From Amoebophrya sp. A120 (Eukaryota > Sar > Dinophyceae > Syndiniales > Amoebophryaceae), in the NCBI GenBank assembly GCA_905178155.1, contig CAJINV010000020.1:744001-808000 (forward strand): a DNA stretch of 64,000 nt, written 5' to 3'. This document shows, piece after piece, positions 32,976-44,323 of the stretch (positions are counted from its first letter, which is position 1; every line of letters begins with the position of its first letter). Below the pieces are notes generated by a model, which made no database searches, was not told the DNA's origin, and saw only the letters and a list, made by a program, of their open reading frames with translations. The translations under genes were made by a program, and so were the position numbers.

Positions 32976-35416
32976 ATGCTTGGGCCAACTGCCTACAACA
33001 TGACGACCGTTTCCACAAGCGCAGAGGAGCATATGCCAGAGCAACATCATGCGGAGACCGCGCTGTTCCCGAGCCAGCAGGTCTTCATCGATACCGAAGA
33101 CAAGTATGGCGCGCACAACTACCACCCCCTTCCGGTGGTGCTGGAGCGGGGGGAGCGCTGCTTTTTGTACGATACCGACGGCAAGTATCCAGGAAAAAAC
33201 ACCCATCCCCATCCATTTTGTGCATGACAAATACGGGACTTTATGCATGTTTTGCATCACAAATTGGATGGGGATGGGTGTTTTTTCCTGGATAGCAAGA
33301 AATACTTCGACTTTCTCGCGGCCTATTCCGCGGTCAACCAAGGGCACTGCCACCCGAAGATTGTGAAGACCATGCAGCAGCAGTGCTCGAAACTGACCCT
33401 CACATCAAGAGCCTTTCACAACAACGTATAAGCTTCTATACTCTTTCCCTTTCACGTAAAAATATGCGTGTGTCTGGTGATTCCAGGCAGAAGCGTGCAT
33501 GTGTGCTGTGAGCTTGTACGAAGCAGGCAAAAATTATGATCTTGATCCACGTTCTTGTTCACTTATACAGGTGTACGCCGGCTACACGAAGTTTATCACG
33601 GACTTTTTCGGGTACGACCGTGTGTTACCCATGAATACCGGCGTCGAGGGCACGGAAACTGCCATCAAGTTGATGCGAAAGTGGGCCTACACAAAACGAG
33701 GCACACCAGAGGGCGAGGCCAAAATCGTCTTTGCGCACAACAATTTTTGGGGACGATCAGTGTGTGCCATTTCCACTAGCACCGACCCGGATTGCTACAA
33801 AGGGTACAGAACTTTTGTGCAGATGAAAGAGATCTTACTTCTACTTTTCTGTTTTATTTGTTTTTGTGTGTGCTCCACCTCGAGCTTGTCAGATCATCAA
33901 GGTGAGTTCGACATTCTTGCTATGCCCACAAAAGCGGCTATGAGCATGAATCTGTTGCCATTGGCTTTTCAGGTTTGGTCCCTATGCACCGGGGTTTATC
34001 CTCCTTCCCTACAACGACATAGCCGCGCTTGAGAAGGCGTTTGAAACGGAGCCAAATCTCGTCGGCGTGTGCTACGAGCCAATACAGGGCGAGGCAGGGA
34101 TTATTGTTCCGGATGAAGACTTTTTTCTCAAGGTAAGTAGTGCTAGTTTTGGTATCAGTATAATGTATGATGACCTGAGGCATTTTTTGATGTGGAACTT
34201 TATCCGGTTTCGGTTTCGAAAAGAACGAAGAGAGACTGCAACGCTACGTATGTTACGTCCACAACGCTCGAAGAAGCCAAACCCAGGTTTCCGCCCTGTG
34301 CAAGAAGTACAATGCATTGCTGTGCTGTGACGAGATCCAAACGGGGCTGTGCCGGACGGGAAAGATGCTGTGTTCGCAGCACTTCGGCGTCCGGCCCGAC
34401 ATACTCGTGCTGGGGAAGGTATGGATGTGTCAGAGTTGAAATCGACAAAGTTGAAATAATTTGTCATGCATAAAATGGATGCCAGTCGGAACCCAGTTTC
34501 CAAGTGGCGCATGACAAATTTCGGTGGTCCCTAAATCCAGTTTGTCATGCTGTTTAGGCAAAGAGGAGTGATTTTCTCATGCTACTTTAGCAGCTCGAGC
34601 TGTAACCCCAAACAGGCTTACAATCGGCCTCACTTGCCTGCTCTGCAACACACGTGCCTCCGGTCATGCATTTTATGCATTACAAATTATTTCAACTTTG
34701 ACGATTTCAAACCTGACGCTTCCATAGAAGGCTCTCTCCGGGGGGATGTACCCAGTTTCCGCCGTCTTGTGCGACGACGATGTCATGCTCAACATACGGC
34801 CGGGCCAGCACGGGTCCACCTACGGCGGCAACCCGCTCGGGTCGGCGGTCGCGCAAGCGGCTCTGGAGGTCTTACGGGACGAAAAAATGGCGGAAAACGC
34901 CGAGGAACTCGGACAGATCTTTCGGAAGGAACTGAAAGCGATAAAGTACAACTACCGGTTTTTTTTGGTGCAGTAAGCATTTGAGTATTCATTGTGTATT
35001 GATGATGGTTGTAAGTGGTTTAATATTTAGTGGCGGGGTTATTCTTATTTCTTCTTGAGCTTTATTTCAAGCGGCCAAAATAATGTGGTTCTAGTCGACG
35101 TGGACGTAGTAGAGCCTGTTTCTGTTTCCAACAAATCAAGAGCAAATGAAAATTTATCAGGTACGCTTGGATAAAGGATGTCCGGGGGAAAGGGCTGCTC
35201 AACGCTGTCGAGGTCGATCCTGCATTTGCTGCCAAGGTAACCGCGTGGCAGGTGTGCGTCCGCCTGGCCCAGAATGGGCTGCTTGCCAAGCCAACGCACG
35301 AAAACATCATCCGATTTGCGCCGCCGTTGTGCATCACGAAGCAGGAAATCATGGACGCGCTCGCTGTGATAAAGGGCACACTGGAGGAATTTAATGAGAA
35401 AGTGGCGAAGTTGTAG
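32976..35416 (+). CDS. OAT: Ornithine aminotransferase
   Basis: A PLP-dependent class III aminotransferase (EC 2.6.1.13): ornithine plus 2-oxoglutarate gives glutamate semialdehyde plus glutamate, linking arginine and proline metabolism. Recognised by collinear family motifs: [111 protein letters not shown] (the Lys is the expected PLP Schiff-base residue), [10 protein letters not shown] and IRFAPPL. Exons: 32976-33185, 33300-33425, 33571-33803, 33973-34132, 34287-34419, 34732-34945, 35161-35416. Introns 1 and 5 are introners; intron 5 splits the codons around the catalytic Lys. The start could also be the ATG at 33000. No clear mitochondrial presequence is seen. It looks complete and functional. 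Confidence 0.95.
33186..33294 (+). mobile_element. Very short introner (109 bp)
   Basis: It is almost wholly an inverted repeat: it starts TATCCAGGAAAAAACACCC and ends GGGTGTTTTTTCCTGGATA. The TSD GCAAG is at 33181-33185 and 33295-33299. Removal restores D-G-K-K-Y-F-D-F, which ornithine aminotransferases conserve, so the element must be spliced. Confidence 0.96.
34420..34726 (+). mobile_element. Introner, family 1 (307 bp)
   Basis: It starts TATGGATGTGTCAGAG and ends CTGACGCTTCCATA. The TSD GAAGG is at 34415-34419 and 34727-34731. Removal gives [11 protein letters not shown], the PLP-lysine region of the host enzyme. Confidence 0.96.
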
Positions 35417-36823
35417 TAAAGCCACGGTCGTGCTGTGCGTCGAGACACCGGAATGCAACCGAATCATGATGTGTAGTATGAGGACAGAATTAATGAACGC
35501 AAGCGCAAGTAGCAATATTTGATGATTGTAATCTGCACAAATCCACCTAGTAACGCAAACCTAGACTGCGAAACCGCCCCGGACCCAGAGTATGTCATTT
35601 CGTTTTCCTAAGCAGGCGAGGTCCTACCCCTCTATGGTGGTAAGGCGTGTTGATGTAGAAGTGGCGAAAAAATGAACACCTTTATTTTTTGTCCTTGCAA
35701 CTTGCTAGAGCTGGTCCTGGTTCCGCTCAAACTCATTGTGCTTTCACTCTGCAACTCCAAGCTCGTGCTTTCTGAAGTTTGATTTGTACAGAAAGATAAC
35801 CTTTTACTAGCCCTGGTTGTTAATTTATTACGGCGGACTCGTCGTCCTGCCCTACTTTTGCGTGTGAACCCGGCCTACCAGCTGCACCAGATACAACTGT
35901 GAATGCCCAACAGAAAGAACTTTTGAAGCCGGAAAGAGCGAAATGTTGTAGCAGGAGGGGTCGCGAAACCTTCGAACCCCTCATGTGAGTGTACAAAAAC
36001 AAAAAGATCCTTTCTACCTCCACCTTGCAGAAGAAAAAACTAGGAATAAAAGCAACCTGGTGTTGTAGTTGCAGACACGGGCACTGGCCGCGGCAGCTTT
36101 TCATCTGTGCGGCTGTGGAAAAAAAATCTTCACTCGGCCACGTAGCAGATTTCTGACTCGCTTCTCTGAAGCTGCGCAAGCACTGCCGGCGTAAAACGCA
36201 GCGCAGAACTTCATACGAAAGATCCCCTTGCACTTGCTACTTTCAGCAGCGTGATTCTTCCAGAAGTGTCCTCCCAGCAGGAAGATGATCTCGAATAGAA
36301 GGAAGCAAAAGGCACTTTTCCATTCTTAATTTTTATCTTCCGATCATGTAGTTGGCCTTGGCCTTACTTACCGTTGCGTCGAGGTAAACTTCTAACTAAG
36401 CAAGATCACCTCTGACTGAACCTTGATGTTGCTATCGTTCCTCCTGTGGCTTGAGCTCATTCATGATGTTATTGCACGGCAACGGCTTTCCACCTACTTT
36501 TCGTTCTTGCTGGCGCCGCCAGTACTGGTAAAAAGTACAATGACAATCTACTTTCTTACCACCTGCTCCTTTTTGTGCGGTAATCATTCTCATTTGCTTT
36601 CCGTTTCACACGACCCATTTCTTGTATCAATTGGAATTGTCGTCGGCTTTGAATAAAACAACTTGCAGGACTCTCCTAGAAATTTGATAGTGAACGCTAA
36701 GAAGGAACTTGTCACCTTAGTTGTTGTCGAAAAGAAAGGAAACAGAGACTCCTACTTGTAGTAGTTTTTGTCGCATTTACTATAAATTTGTGTGTCTAAC
36801 AGAACACAAAGAAAACATCCAAG
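35417..36823. other. Intergenic, 1.4 kb
   Basis: I see no convincing gene. A 137-codon frame on the - strand (35820-36233) has no recognisable domain and a mixed Ser/Phe/Arg composition, so I do not call it. Confidence 0.5.
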
Positions 36824-38608
36824 ATGGTAGTCGCAACTTCCCCCGTGGCCGCCGCGGGCGAGAGCAACGAGCAGATTCTGCGTATCGGCAAGGGCAAGAA
36901 CACGGGATTCTGGGCCACCACGGTTACCAACTTTCTCCACGGGCCGAGTAAACCCGCAAAAGAGGGTGAGGAGGAAAAGAAGAAGGAAATTTTCGAGGAA
37001 GTGAAAATCTCTGCGCTCGGCGCCGCGATCCCCATGGCGGCGGCTGTGGTCGACATGTGCGAGAAGCGGAAGGTGGGCACACAAGTGAAGGTGGAGACCC
37101 ACTACACCGGGTTGGAGAAAGCCCACAAGCCGCAGATATTGGTGACGTTAAAAAGGAATCCGGAATACGTGCCGCCACCTCCGAAACCAAAGGGAGCCAA
37201 GGTGGTGGTGCCGCCCATGCCGGAAAGGTTGAGTGAGGAAAAGTTGGAGAAGAAAATGAAAAAAGTGTTGAAGGAAGGAGGTATTTATATATCATTATGC
37301 GCATATATAGGGAGGATTTTTTTTTTCTTGATGGACAGGATGTAGATGCGAAAAGACAAAAAGCGGCCGTCGCAGCTAGAAGTAGTGTGATGCTGCTTCA
37401 TTCTACTGTGCGCCCCGGTTCTTGTTGTTGTTCCTCTTCTCGCGTCGTCTCTCCAACTACAGCTTCGATAATTAATAGAAAAGTTTCGAAAATCAAAATT
37501 TCGACAAATTTGTTCTGTAACTGTATCAACAGGAAAGCGCGGCGTCGAAATTGAAGGAGCTGCAGACATGGGTGGACTGAAATACTTTTGCACGAAAGTC
37601 GAGGAGCCAGCAGGCGACTTGGATATGCTGGTGAGTTGCTTTTTTCCAAGACCAAGACTATGATCGAAATTATCGATGAGCTTAAAATCAAAATGTCAGG
37701 CGCCATGCTAGTGTGATGACGACCACCTTTCGTGTGGTCTGAAGGATGAGTCTATCTGTTTCATCATAATCTATCAGGTCGAGTCGGTCAAGGCTATGAA
37801 CGCAAAGTGCGACCCGTCCGAGGAAGAGCGCAAGGGCGGCAGCGGAGCCATTGGCAAGACAGTAATGTCCATGGCCGAGGGCGGTGCACTGTGCATCGTC
37901 TGCTACGTGCCAGCTGCCGAGCTCGCAAATAACGACGCAAAGGACTGGTATTTAGGTTACGTTTGGGTTTTTACAGATTCATTTGAGTATGATCACTTTT
38001 CCTGATCATCCTGATCCAGGAGCGCGGGCTCATGACTGCTCCTGACAACTGGAATTATTATCACACCGCGACCTACAACTCCCTCTACATCTATCAGGTT
38101 GAAGAAGATCCTGTTTTTCTGCGACGTCCCTTCCGTCGAGCTCCGCGAAGACTCCACGGCCCATTATGCTATGGTCAGCGTGAAGGAGGACGGAGAGAAG
38201 GGTATTTTCCCCATCAAAATGCGGGATTACGTCATTCAGAACGCGAATAAGTACCTGCGGGAAAAGGGTTTGATCCCGGAAGTGGACGACGATTCCGAAG
38301 TACCAAGTGCAAAAATGTCTGGGTCTGGAAGAATGTGAATGCAACTTGTGACGCTACATTTGGATTCCAAAAAAATCTGTCTTGCATGAGTAGCAAAGGG
38401 AATGCAATTTTTGCTACGCTGAGAAGTCATTTGTCATGCGGAATAGGCATCAAGAAGCCCTCAAAAAATCTGTATTGCTAGGGTATGCATCACAGACATC
38501 ATGGCTCATGCAAAACGTGCGCGACAAGTGTCAGAATCTTCCAGACCCAGACATTTTTACAGTTGATACGAGGAGGAAATGGTGTTCGGGGATGACGACT
38601 TTCCGTAA
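36824..38608 (+). CDS. Alba-domain nucleic-acid-binding protein with unassigned C-terminal domain
   Basis: Exons: 36824-37280, 37533-37630, 37778-37947, 38098-38300, 38574-38608, about 321 residues. The N-terminal half has the Alba pattern: I-L-R-I-G-K-G-K, then V-K-I-S-A-L-G-A-A-I-P-M-A, then P-Q-I-L-V-T-L-K-R. Alba proteins bind DNA or RNA; in alveolates several act in RNA regulation. A Lys/Pro linker follows (about residues 120-155), then a second domain (G-G-L-K-Y-F-C-T-K-V through K-M-R-D-Y-V-I-Q-N-A) that I cannot assign. Introns 1-3 are GT-AG with acceptors ending ACAG or CTATCAG. The last intron is an introner; after it only D-S-E-E-E-M-V-F-G-D-D-D-F-P remains before TAA 38606-38608. 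Confidence 0.72.
38301..38568 (+). mobile_element. Introner, family 2 (268 bp)
   Basis: It starts TACCAAGTGCAAAAATGTCT and ends CATTTTTACAGTTGATA. The flanks CGAAG (38296-38300) and CGAGG (38569-38573) differ at one base. The join reads D-S-E-E-E-M-V-F-G. Confidence 0.88.
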
Positions 38609-38621
38609 AAAGGTGAAGTGA

Positions 38622-38885
38622 TATCAAATGCAAAAATGTCATCTGGGTCTGGAAGAGTGCATGTTTGTCATGCTTGTCTGGCATGACTTCTAAATCTGTC
38701 ATGCGCGTTAGGTTACCCAAGACAGAGCCCCACTTTGCTGTCATGCAGAAACACAGTTTGTCAGGCAGAATAGGCAGCACCTAGAAGCTCAAAAGCTTGG
38801 CATGCTGAGCCAGCACTTGTGGCCTCTTCATGATACGCCACCCAGCATCACAAGTTTCCAGACCCAGACACTTTCGCAATCCATA
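38622..38885 (+). mobile_element. Introner, family 2, in the 3' UTR (264 bp)
   Basis: It starts TATCAAATGCAAAAATGTCA and ends CTTTCGCAATCCATA. The TSD AGTGA is at 38617-38621 and 38886-38890. It begins 13 bases after the proposed stop of the Alba gene, so it is either a UTR intron or an unspliced insertion. Confidence 0.9.
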
Positions 38886-38890
38886 AGTGA

Positions 38891-39725
38891 GATGGCGGGA
38901 CACATGAGCGTGGAGGCCACTCACCTCGTAGTTGAGTCCTGCTCGTCCAGCCTAACAGATGAAATGTACAAGTACATCATATTTTGATCACAACTGTTGT
39001 TCCGAAAGGAAATGCTTTTTTAATATACTGAAATCGAGCCTGTACTAGTTCTAGATCTAGTTGCATATGATTTTCACAATACTTACATCATCAGCATCAA
39101 ATTCATTTCCAAGAGTTTTCACGAGGTTGCCAGATTCAGAAATTCGACGACACCATCGTCGATTTGTCGATTTGGCACAGCAGTATTTTTTGTTGATATG
39201 ATAATATCCACTGCGCGCGGCTAGGGCTACTCGTTTGTAACAAAAGAAGTCATACGTTTTTTATAGGTGGTCGTCCGTTTTCGCTCCGTGTACGAGGGCC
39301 AGCGTAATTGATGCAGTAGTTTGCTCGTACGTCAGTACATCGCATCAAAACGCCAGTTGTAGTTTTATTGGGTTCGCAACCAATGGAAATGGACACTGAA
39401 ACTGATGCATGATCATGAAAGAATTGTCGTCCTCCACCCCGACGCACGGGCTCTGAGGGCACAGCTCACCATTTCGGGTGCAGTTTTCTGGCTACGAAGA
39501 TCTGTGGCTTTGTACCCGCCCAATGAAGTGGTGTTGTTCGAGTTCCGTTTTCCTTTTCGTGGAAGGTGGCTTTGGTTGTGCTTATTATATGCGAAAGAGC
39601 AAATGGAAAAGAAAGTACGTGGAACCTAGAGAAAACGAGCCGAACGAACAGATTGATTCACTAAGACGTAATATTGAAAAGATAAAGAAGTTGCGCAAAA
39701 AGAAAAATATCGTAACGTACGTAAA
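38891..39725. other. Intergenic
   Basis: I see nothing convincing. A short frame at 39478-39735 is Lys/Arg-rich near its end but has no recognised features. Confidence 0.5.
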
Positions 39726-42700
39726 ATGGTCATGATGCAAGGTACAACTGCTGGTCCGCCAGCAGCACTATCCTCCACCAGCGCTGCTGCCTCCGCCGCC
39801 TCCACCGTGCTGCAAGAAAAAGCCGAGTGGCTCCGCCAGAGCAGCTCCTCGCTCCTCGGCGCGCTGCGGCAAACGGCCGGCAGTGTCGCGGAGAGAGTGG
39901 AAAGTTTAGATTACCACTATGCAGACAGTTTAAACGCGTTGAATGAGGTCACGCAAAAAACGATCTCCTCCGGGACCAATCTTGCGCGTAAAGCGGTCGA
40001 GGTGGTGAAGCCCCAACCGTACCGCGACTCGGTGCAGTCTCTGGGGTTGTTTTTCCGGGCCTTCCTCCTGCGTATCTTGCTCGCGGCATCTGTGTATGTC
40101 ACAGACCAACAGGAGGTGCAGGGCTTGCTGCAAAGGCTATTAGCGGTGACCACGTTTGCAGAGCTGGCAGAGGGCGCCATGGACATCTGGTTGCTGGTGA
40201 AACCGGAAGCTTGGAAGGACTTCTGGTCCCATTCTTTGCAGTTGAACTTTCTGACCGAGTTGGCGAAAATTAGGGACTGCGGAAGCTGCGGATCAACAGC
40301 TTTCTTGGATACCACAGAAGGGAACTCGTATCTCCAAAGTGCGATGATTTATTCGGGAGCCGCAGCAGCAGACCACGTTCCCTTGTTCGCCCTTCCCGAC
40401 GTGCTGGACAGTTTTCTGACGGTGCTGTTCGACCTCGCCAACGCGTTGCGGGACCCCGAAGACCCGGAACAGGCCCGCCAGCGGAATTTGGCCTGGGGCA
40501 CGCGGCTGATGGAGGCGAAGATGTTGGTCGCGGAGTTGCGGCGGTACTTCGAGGTGGCGAAAGCAAAACTCCCGATCCCCGCTGGCGACGCGATTACGCT
40601 GGCGCCGTGCCTGCTCGCGCCGGATTCCACGATATCATTGAACTCGTTGAAAACTTACCGAGTTGTTTGGAATACGCAGATTTTTGGATCAAATCAGGTC
40701 AGTCAATTGTCTTCAGCGTTTTACGCTGTATCGTCGAGTGCAACCTCTGGAGTTGGACCTCCCATTGGAATGACGTCGGTATCCGCGGAGGACTTGTTCG
40801 TGAATGTGCGCAGCGGGGAGGCGCAGCTGGACCTGCCACCGCTAATTCCGCTACCGCCCGAAGCAATTTCAGAAAATTCGCCTGCACCGGAGGTTCACGT
40901 CGCGCAGGAACTTCTCGGGCGGAAAGAAGATCTTCGCAGAAATAATTCAAGCCTGGCCGCGACCTCAGCAGTTGAAATCAACAGCGGAACGGTCGTCCAT
41001 CGGGACAATCGCCGCGCCGATATTCTGCAAGCCTTTGAGAAGCAGTGCGAAAAAAAGGCGAAAAAATTACAGGAGAAAAAGACCCGACCGGTTGTGCTGC
41101 ACAACGCGAGCTCCATGGCGTTACGCGCTTCGGTGTTTCAACACGGGGATTCCTACTAAGTGGAATTTTGCAGGAAAAAGGAAAATTGAAAAAAATTGCC
41201 CCCTGTGCTGGACGGGACGAGGGCGACGGCGGCTGGGAGCGGGGGCGACACGACGGCCTTTCTTGCAGTTTGTTTTCATCAAAAAGCATCAGTATAGGCA
41301 CAAAGCGAAAGCTTCACTATAGTGCATTTCACAGGTACAAATGAGGGACATGAAGATGATGAGCCATAAGGTGCAAGCAGCTTGCCTCGCACAGGGATCC
41401 GGCTTTCCGCTCCACACACGCGCACACTACGATGCAAATCATCACAGAGCCCAGTGCTTTTCTCTGTTACTGTTCAAAAAATACCTTGCGCGAGTCACAA
41501 AACCCAAAGAACAGACATAGTAGGCGGCTGCCACTACCTCCCCGGCCTCTTCAGCGCGTCCCTTGGCACGGCCCTGATTGAGTCGGCTGGAAGAAAGCGG
41601 CCCAGGTGCGGCTCCGCGAGCAGGGCCGGAAAAGGCCGGCGGCCCTGAAGCACCTCGACCACCTTCTCCGGGAGTGCCCGGGCAAAGATATCGCCAGGGG
41701 GTTCGACTCCGGTGCCCTTTTTGGCCGTTTAGCCCGTGATTGAGCAAAAAACCAATGGATGCCCAGCGGTCGCAGAGTTCACAGGAAAACACAAAGGGGG
41801 GGCCTCCGGGGGGGCCGAAAATGGGGGCAATTCGGGGACCCAAAATGGGGGGCAAAATCGAGGCACTGCCACCGTGTCACAGAGTTCACAGGAAAATGAG
41901 GGGGCTACCCCTCCGGGACCCCCCGGGCCCCCCGGCCCCGGGCCCCGATTTTTAATGCAAAAGCTCGCGCTTTTGCCTTTTCGGCCAGCCAAAGTTTGCA
42001 AACAGGTGCGGGGGGCCTTCTCCTTGGGGCCCTTTTTGGCATTTTTCGGCCCGCCAGATATTGGCGCCACAAGTCGGATATTTAGGTGCGGTTTCACCTC
42101 CGCCGGGGGGAAAAAATCTAGATGGCCATTTTTTTCGCACTCTCCCCGGCTCGCGCAAAAAGTGCGGAAATAGTTCGGGGCGACCTCTCCTAATGGCAAC
42201 ATATGAACTGTCTGGCATGTCAGCTGCTGGGCCGCCAAATTATTTGGGTAGACCCCGGCTCGCGTGGCCGCCTTTCTCCCCCTGCCCGCATAGCGTGCCC
42301 GTCTGGCGCGCGCCGTCAGCTTGGCACAGCCGCCCCCTGTCGGAGGTAAGCTGCCCTCATCTCACGGGCCATGGTCCTCATCTTCCTTATTTGTAGCTGT
42401 GGCGATGTATTTTGATGAAGGTCTGCCACGTGCCTGTAGCGGTGTTCTTTGATGAGGACTGAGGATTACAAAGGCCGCCGCGTCCTCACCACTCCGAACC
42501 GCCGTAGCCGCCGTCCAATCCAGCACCGGACGCATTTTTTTTCAGTTTTCCTGCTTCCTGCAAGATTCCACTTAGTAATTCCTTCTACAACGTGATTCCC
42601 ATCACTACCACCGTCCTGGAGCCGAACCACCGCGCTTTTCTCCGCTTGGAGGGCGAGGCGTTCCAACTGCAAGTGTTTAAAGCCGGCCATGCGGGGGCTG

Positions 42701-42903
42701 CGCAAGCGGAACAGAGCGGGAGTTTCTCGATTCTGACAAAAATCATGGACGACTTCGCGCCGCTCTACTCCGTGCCAGCCATCCGACGCGGCGAGACGGT
42801 AAGTTTGCGGTCCAACAACGCAGACGTGGGCCCGAGCGGATTCGGCACCAGCAGGGCGGCAGCGAATGGCTTTGGAACAATCAACTCGCTTACCAAAACA
42901 TAG
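39726..42903 (+). CDS. Hypothetical protein, gene split by a 1.4-kb element
   Basis: Exon 1 runs from ATG 39726 to 41153, and exon 2 from 42583 to TAG 42901-42903, about 583 residues. The N-terminus is Ala/Ser/Thr-rich. A helical stretch follows (about residues 30-115), then a hydrophobic piece F-F-R-A-F-L-L-R-I-L-L-A-A. The middle is Leu-rich and the end of exon 1 is Lys-rich. Exon 2 reads F-Y-N-V-I-P-I-T-T-T-V-L-E-P and looks like a small beta-rich domain. No family is recognised. Read straight through, the frame would stop at TAA 41157-41159, inside the element's left end, which shortens the protein by 107 residues. The clean join without the element argues that it is normally spliced out. 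Confidence 0.7.
41154..42577 (+). mobile_element. Large TIR element in a gene (1424 bp), 'giant introner'
   Basis: It starts TACTAAGTGGAATTTTGCAG; the right end is the inverted copy over about 70 bases, finishing TTCCACTTAGTA. The TSD ATTCC is at 41149-41153 and 42578-42582. Inside, GAGTTCACAGGAAAA occurs twice next to G runs (about 41773 and 41884). No transposase is seen. It shares its terminal TACTAAGTGGAA with the element at 62472. Confidence 0.9.
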
Positions 42904-43401
42904 AGTGTGACGTCGTCTACTCGTGGTTCTTTGTTTGTTGTTTCCGTTCGATCATATTGAAAACGAAATTTCTTGTGTGATAAAAATATTAATGTCGTGT
43001 TGATCTTGGTGTGAGGAAAACGAAAACCGATACGTGTGTAGTGTAGATGTACTGCTGGAACCTCCGCGATCTACTGTTGAAAAAACAATCTGAGTTGGAC
43101 CACGTAGACGTAAGAACATATCACAAAAACACACACGACTCAATCGCAAGAATCCCATCCGCAGCCATGGGCACAATGCTGACGTGCGCGAAAGGCAGTG
43201 CAAGTTCTCCGTCGTTTTTGTAGTTTTCTCGAGTAGCACTAGTGAATGTGTTCACGTTGAGAGCTTGAGCGCATGTACGAATCATTGGCTCGACGTCACA
43301 GAAAATACACAAACCTGTTGAAGAAGAAGGACCTCTTTCACGTTTTGGCTTTGATTTATGTTCCCAACAAGACGAAGAGCGTGAACTTCCATTCTGAAGA
43401 A
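42904..43401. other. Intergenic
   Basis: About 500 bp. The SET-gene frame is open from ATG 43273, which could be an earlier start. The TCTGAAG just before ATG 43402 could be a trans-splice acceptor. Confidence 0.45.
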
Positions 43402-44323
43402 ATGCCTTCGTCCACTTTGCCCGCTGACGCAACTCGCGCCCACCCGGCTTCAGTCGTCCTCACGACAAGCTCGCCCAGTGCCTCAAGCAAGCCTAGGGCC
43501 GCGGCTGACACCACCACCAGCGATGCAAAAGAGCAGCTGGATGAACACGACGAGGAGCAGGCCACCAAAGAGCTGTTGATTCTTTCCATCATGGACTCCG
43601 TGATGAAGCTCGACGAGTCCCAATTGCGCCGGACCAAAGCTGCCGTGGAAAAAATTGAGAACAGCAGCACGGTCTTTGCCGATAAGGTGCTCCGCCCGGC
43701 GTTACTCGATCATTTGGAACGCGGCGTCTTTGTGAAGGTCGGGATGTCGTCCGTAGAAGGCTGCGGGGTGATCGCGGTCCGGGATATTCCGGAGGGAACC
43801 GACCCCTTTCAGGTCTGTAACCAGTTTCTGGGTTTGTCGGACACCATGTCAGTCGTGGTGTCAGACGCAGAGCTGCGACGGAGGAAAATCCCACTGGAGG
43901 TTTTGGAAATGGTCAAAAGTTTTTTCGCACCCTTAACGGACAGCGATGATGAAGGAGACAGCGGACGTGGCGGTATTTTAATGCGTTTTGCAATTAGTAG
44001 AAGTCGTGATTTGAGAAGTTACAATGCGACAGGAGTAGAGCAAGCCTTGGCACTCGTCCTGCACGACCTGTGTTCACACAACTCACTACAACCCGAATTT
44101 TTCAGGTGATCTTGAATATGGTGTGAACGCCACAGGGCTGAACAGTTTGAATGTTGGGTGGTACCTGAACCACAGCGATACCCCAAACGTGTGCCATTTT
44201 GAGGCGACCGAGGCGGGGACGTTTTGCACGTACAGGACTACAAGAGCCATCGCGAAGGGAGAAGAGCTCTTCATCGACTACAAAGAGCTCGGTTTGGAGT
44301 ACTACGAGAATATCATGCATTGA
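43402..44323 (+). CDS. SET-domain protein (probable lysine methyltransferase)
   Basis: Exons 43402-43972 and 44106-44323 are joined over a GTATTT...TTTTTCAG intron in matching phase, about 263 residues. The N-terminal 60 residues are Ser/Thr/Ala-rich and acidic. The SET fold starts with S-S-V-E-G-C-G-V-I-A-V-R-D-I-P-E-G. The second exon carries the catalytic core: LNVGWYLNHSDTPNVCHFEA (the NHSxxPN S-adenosylmethionine/pseudoknot motif) and GEELFIDY (the GEEL..DY motif). No post-SET cysteines follow. SET enzymes transfer methyl from S-adenosylmethionine to lysine on histones or other proteins; the substrate cannot be told here. The frame is open to an ATG at 43273, giving 43 more residues if used. 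Confidence 0.85.

Noticed and set aside
35820-36233. 137-codon frame on the - strand
   Set aside because: No recognisable domain and ordinary random-frame composition; kept as intergenic.
41157-41159. Natural end of the 39726 gene at this TAA
   Set aside because: The stop lies in the element's left inverted end, and a coding-looking exon continues in frame after exact removal.
41442-42238. Pro/Gly-rich frames inside the 1.4-kb element
   Set aside because: They arise from G and C runs; no domain, and the element is better explained as an intron-borne TIR element.
41154-42577. Tc1/mariner element with TA target duplication
   Set aside because: TA flanks exist, but they belong to the inverted ends; the true duplication is the adjacent 5 bp (ATTCC), which mariner elements do not make.
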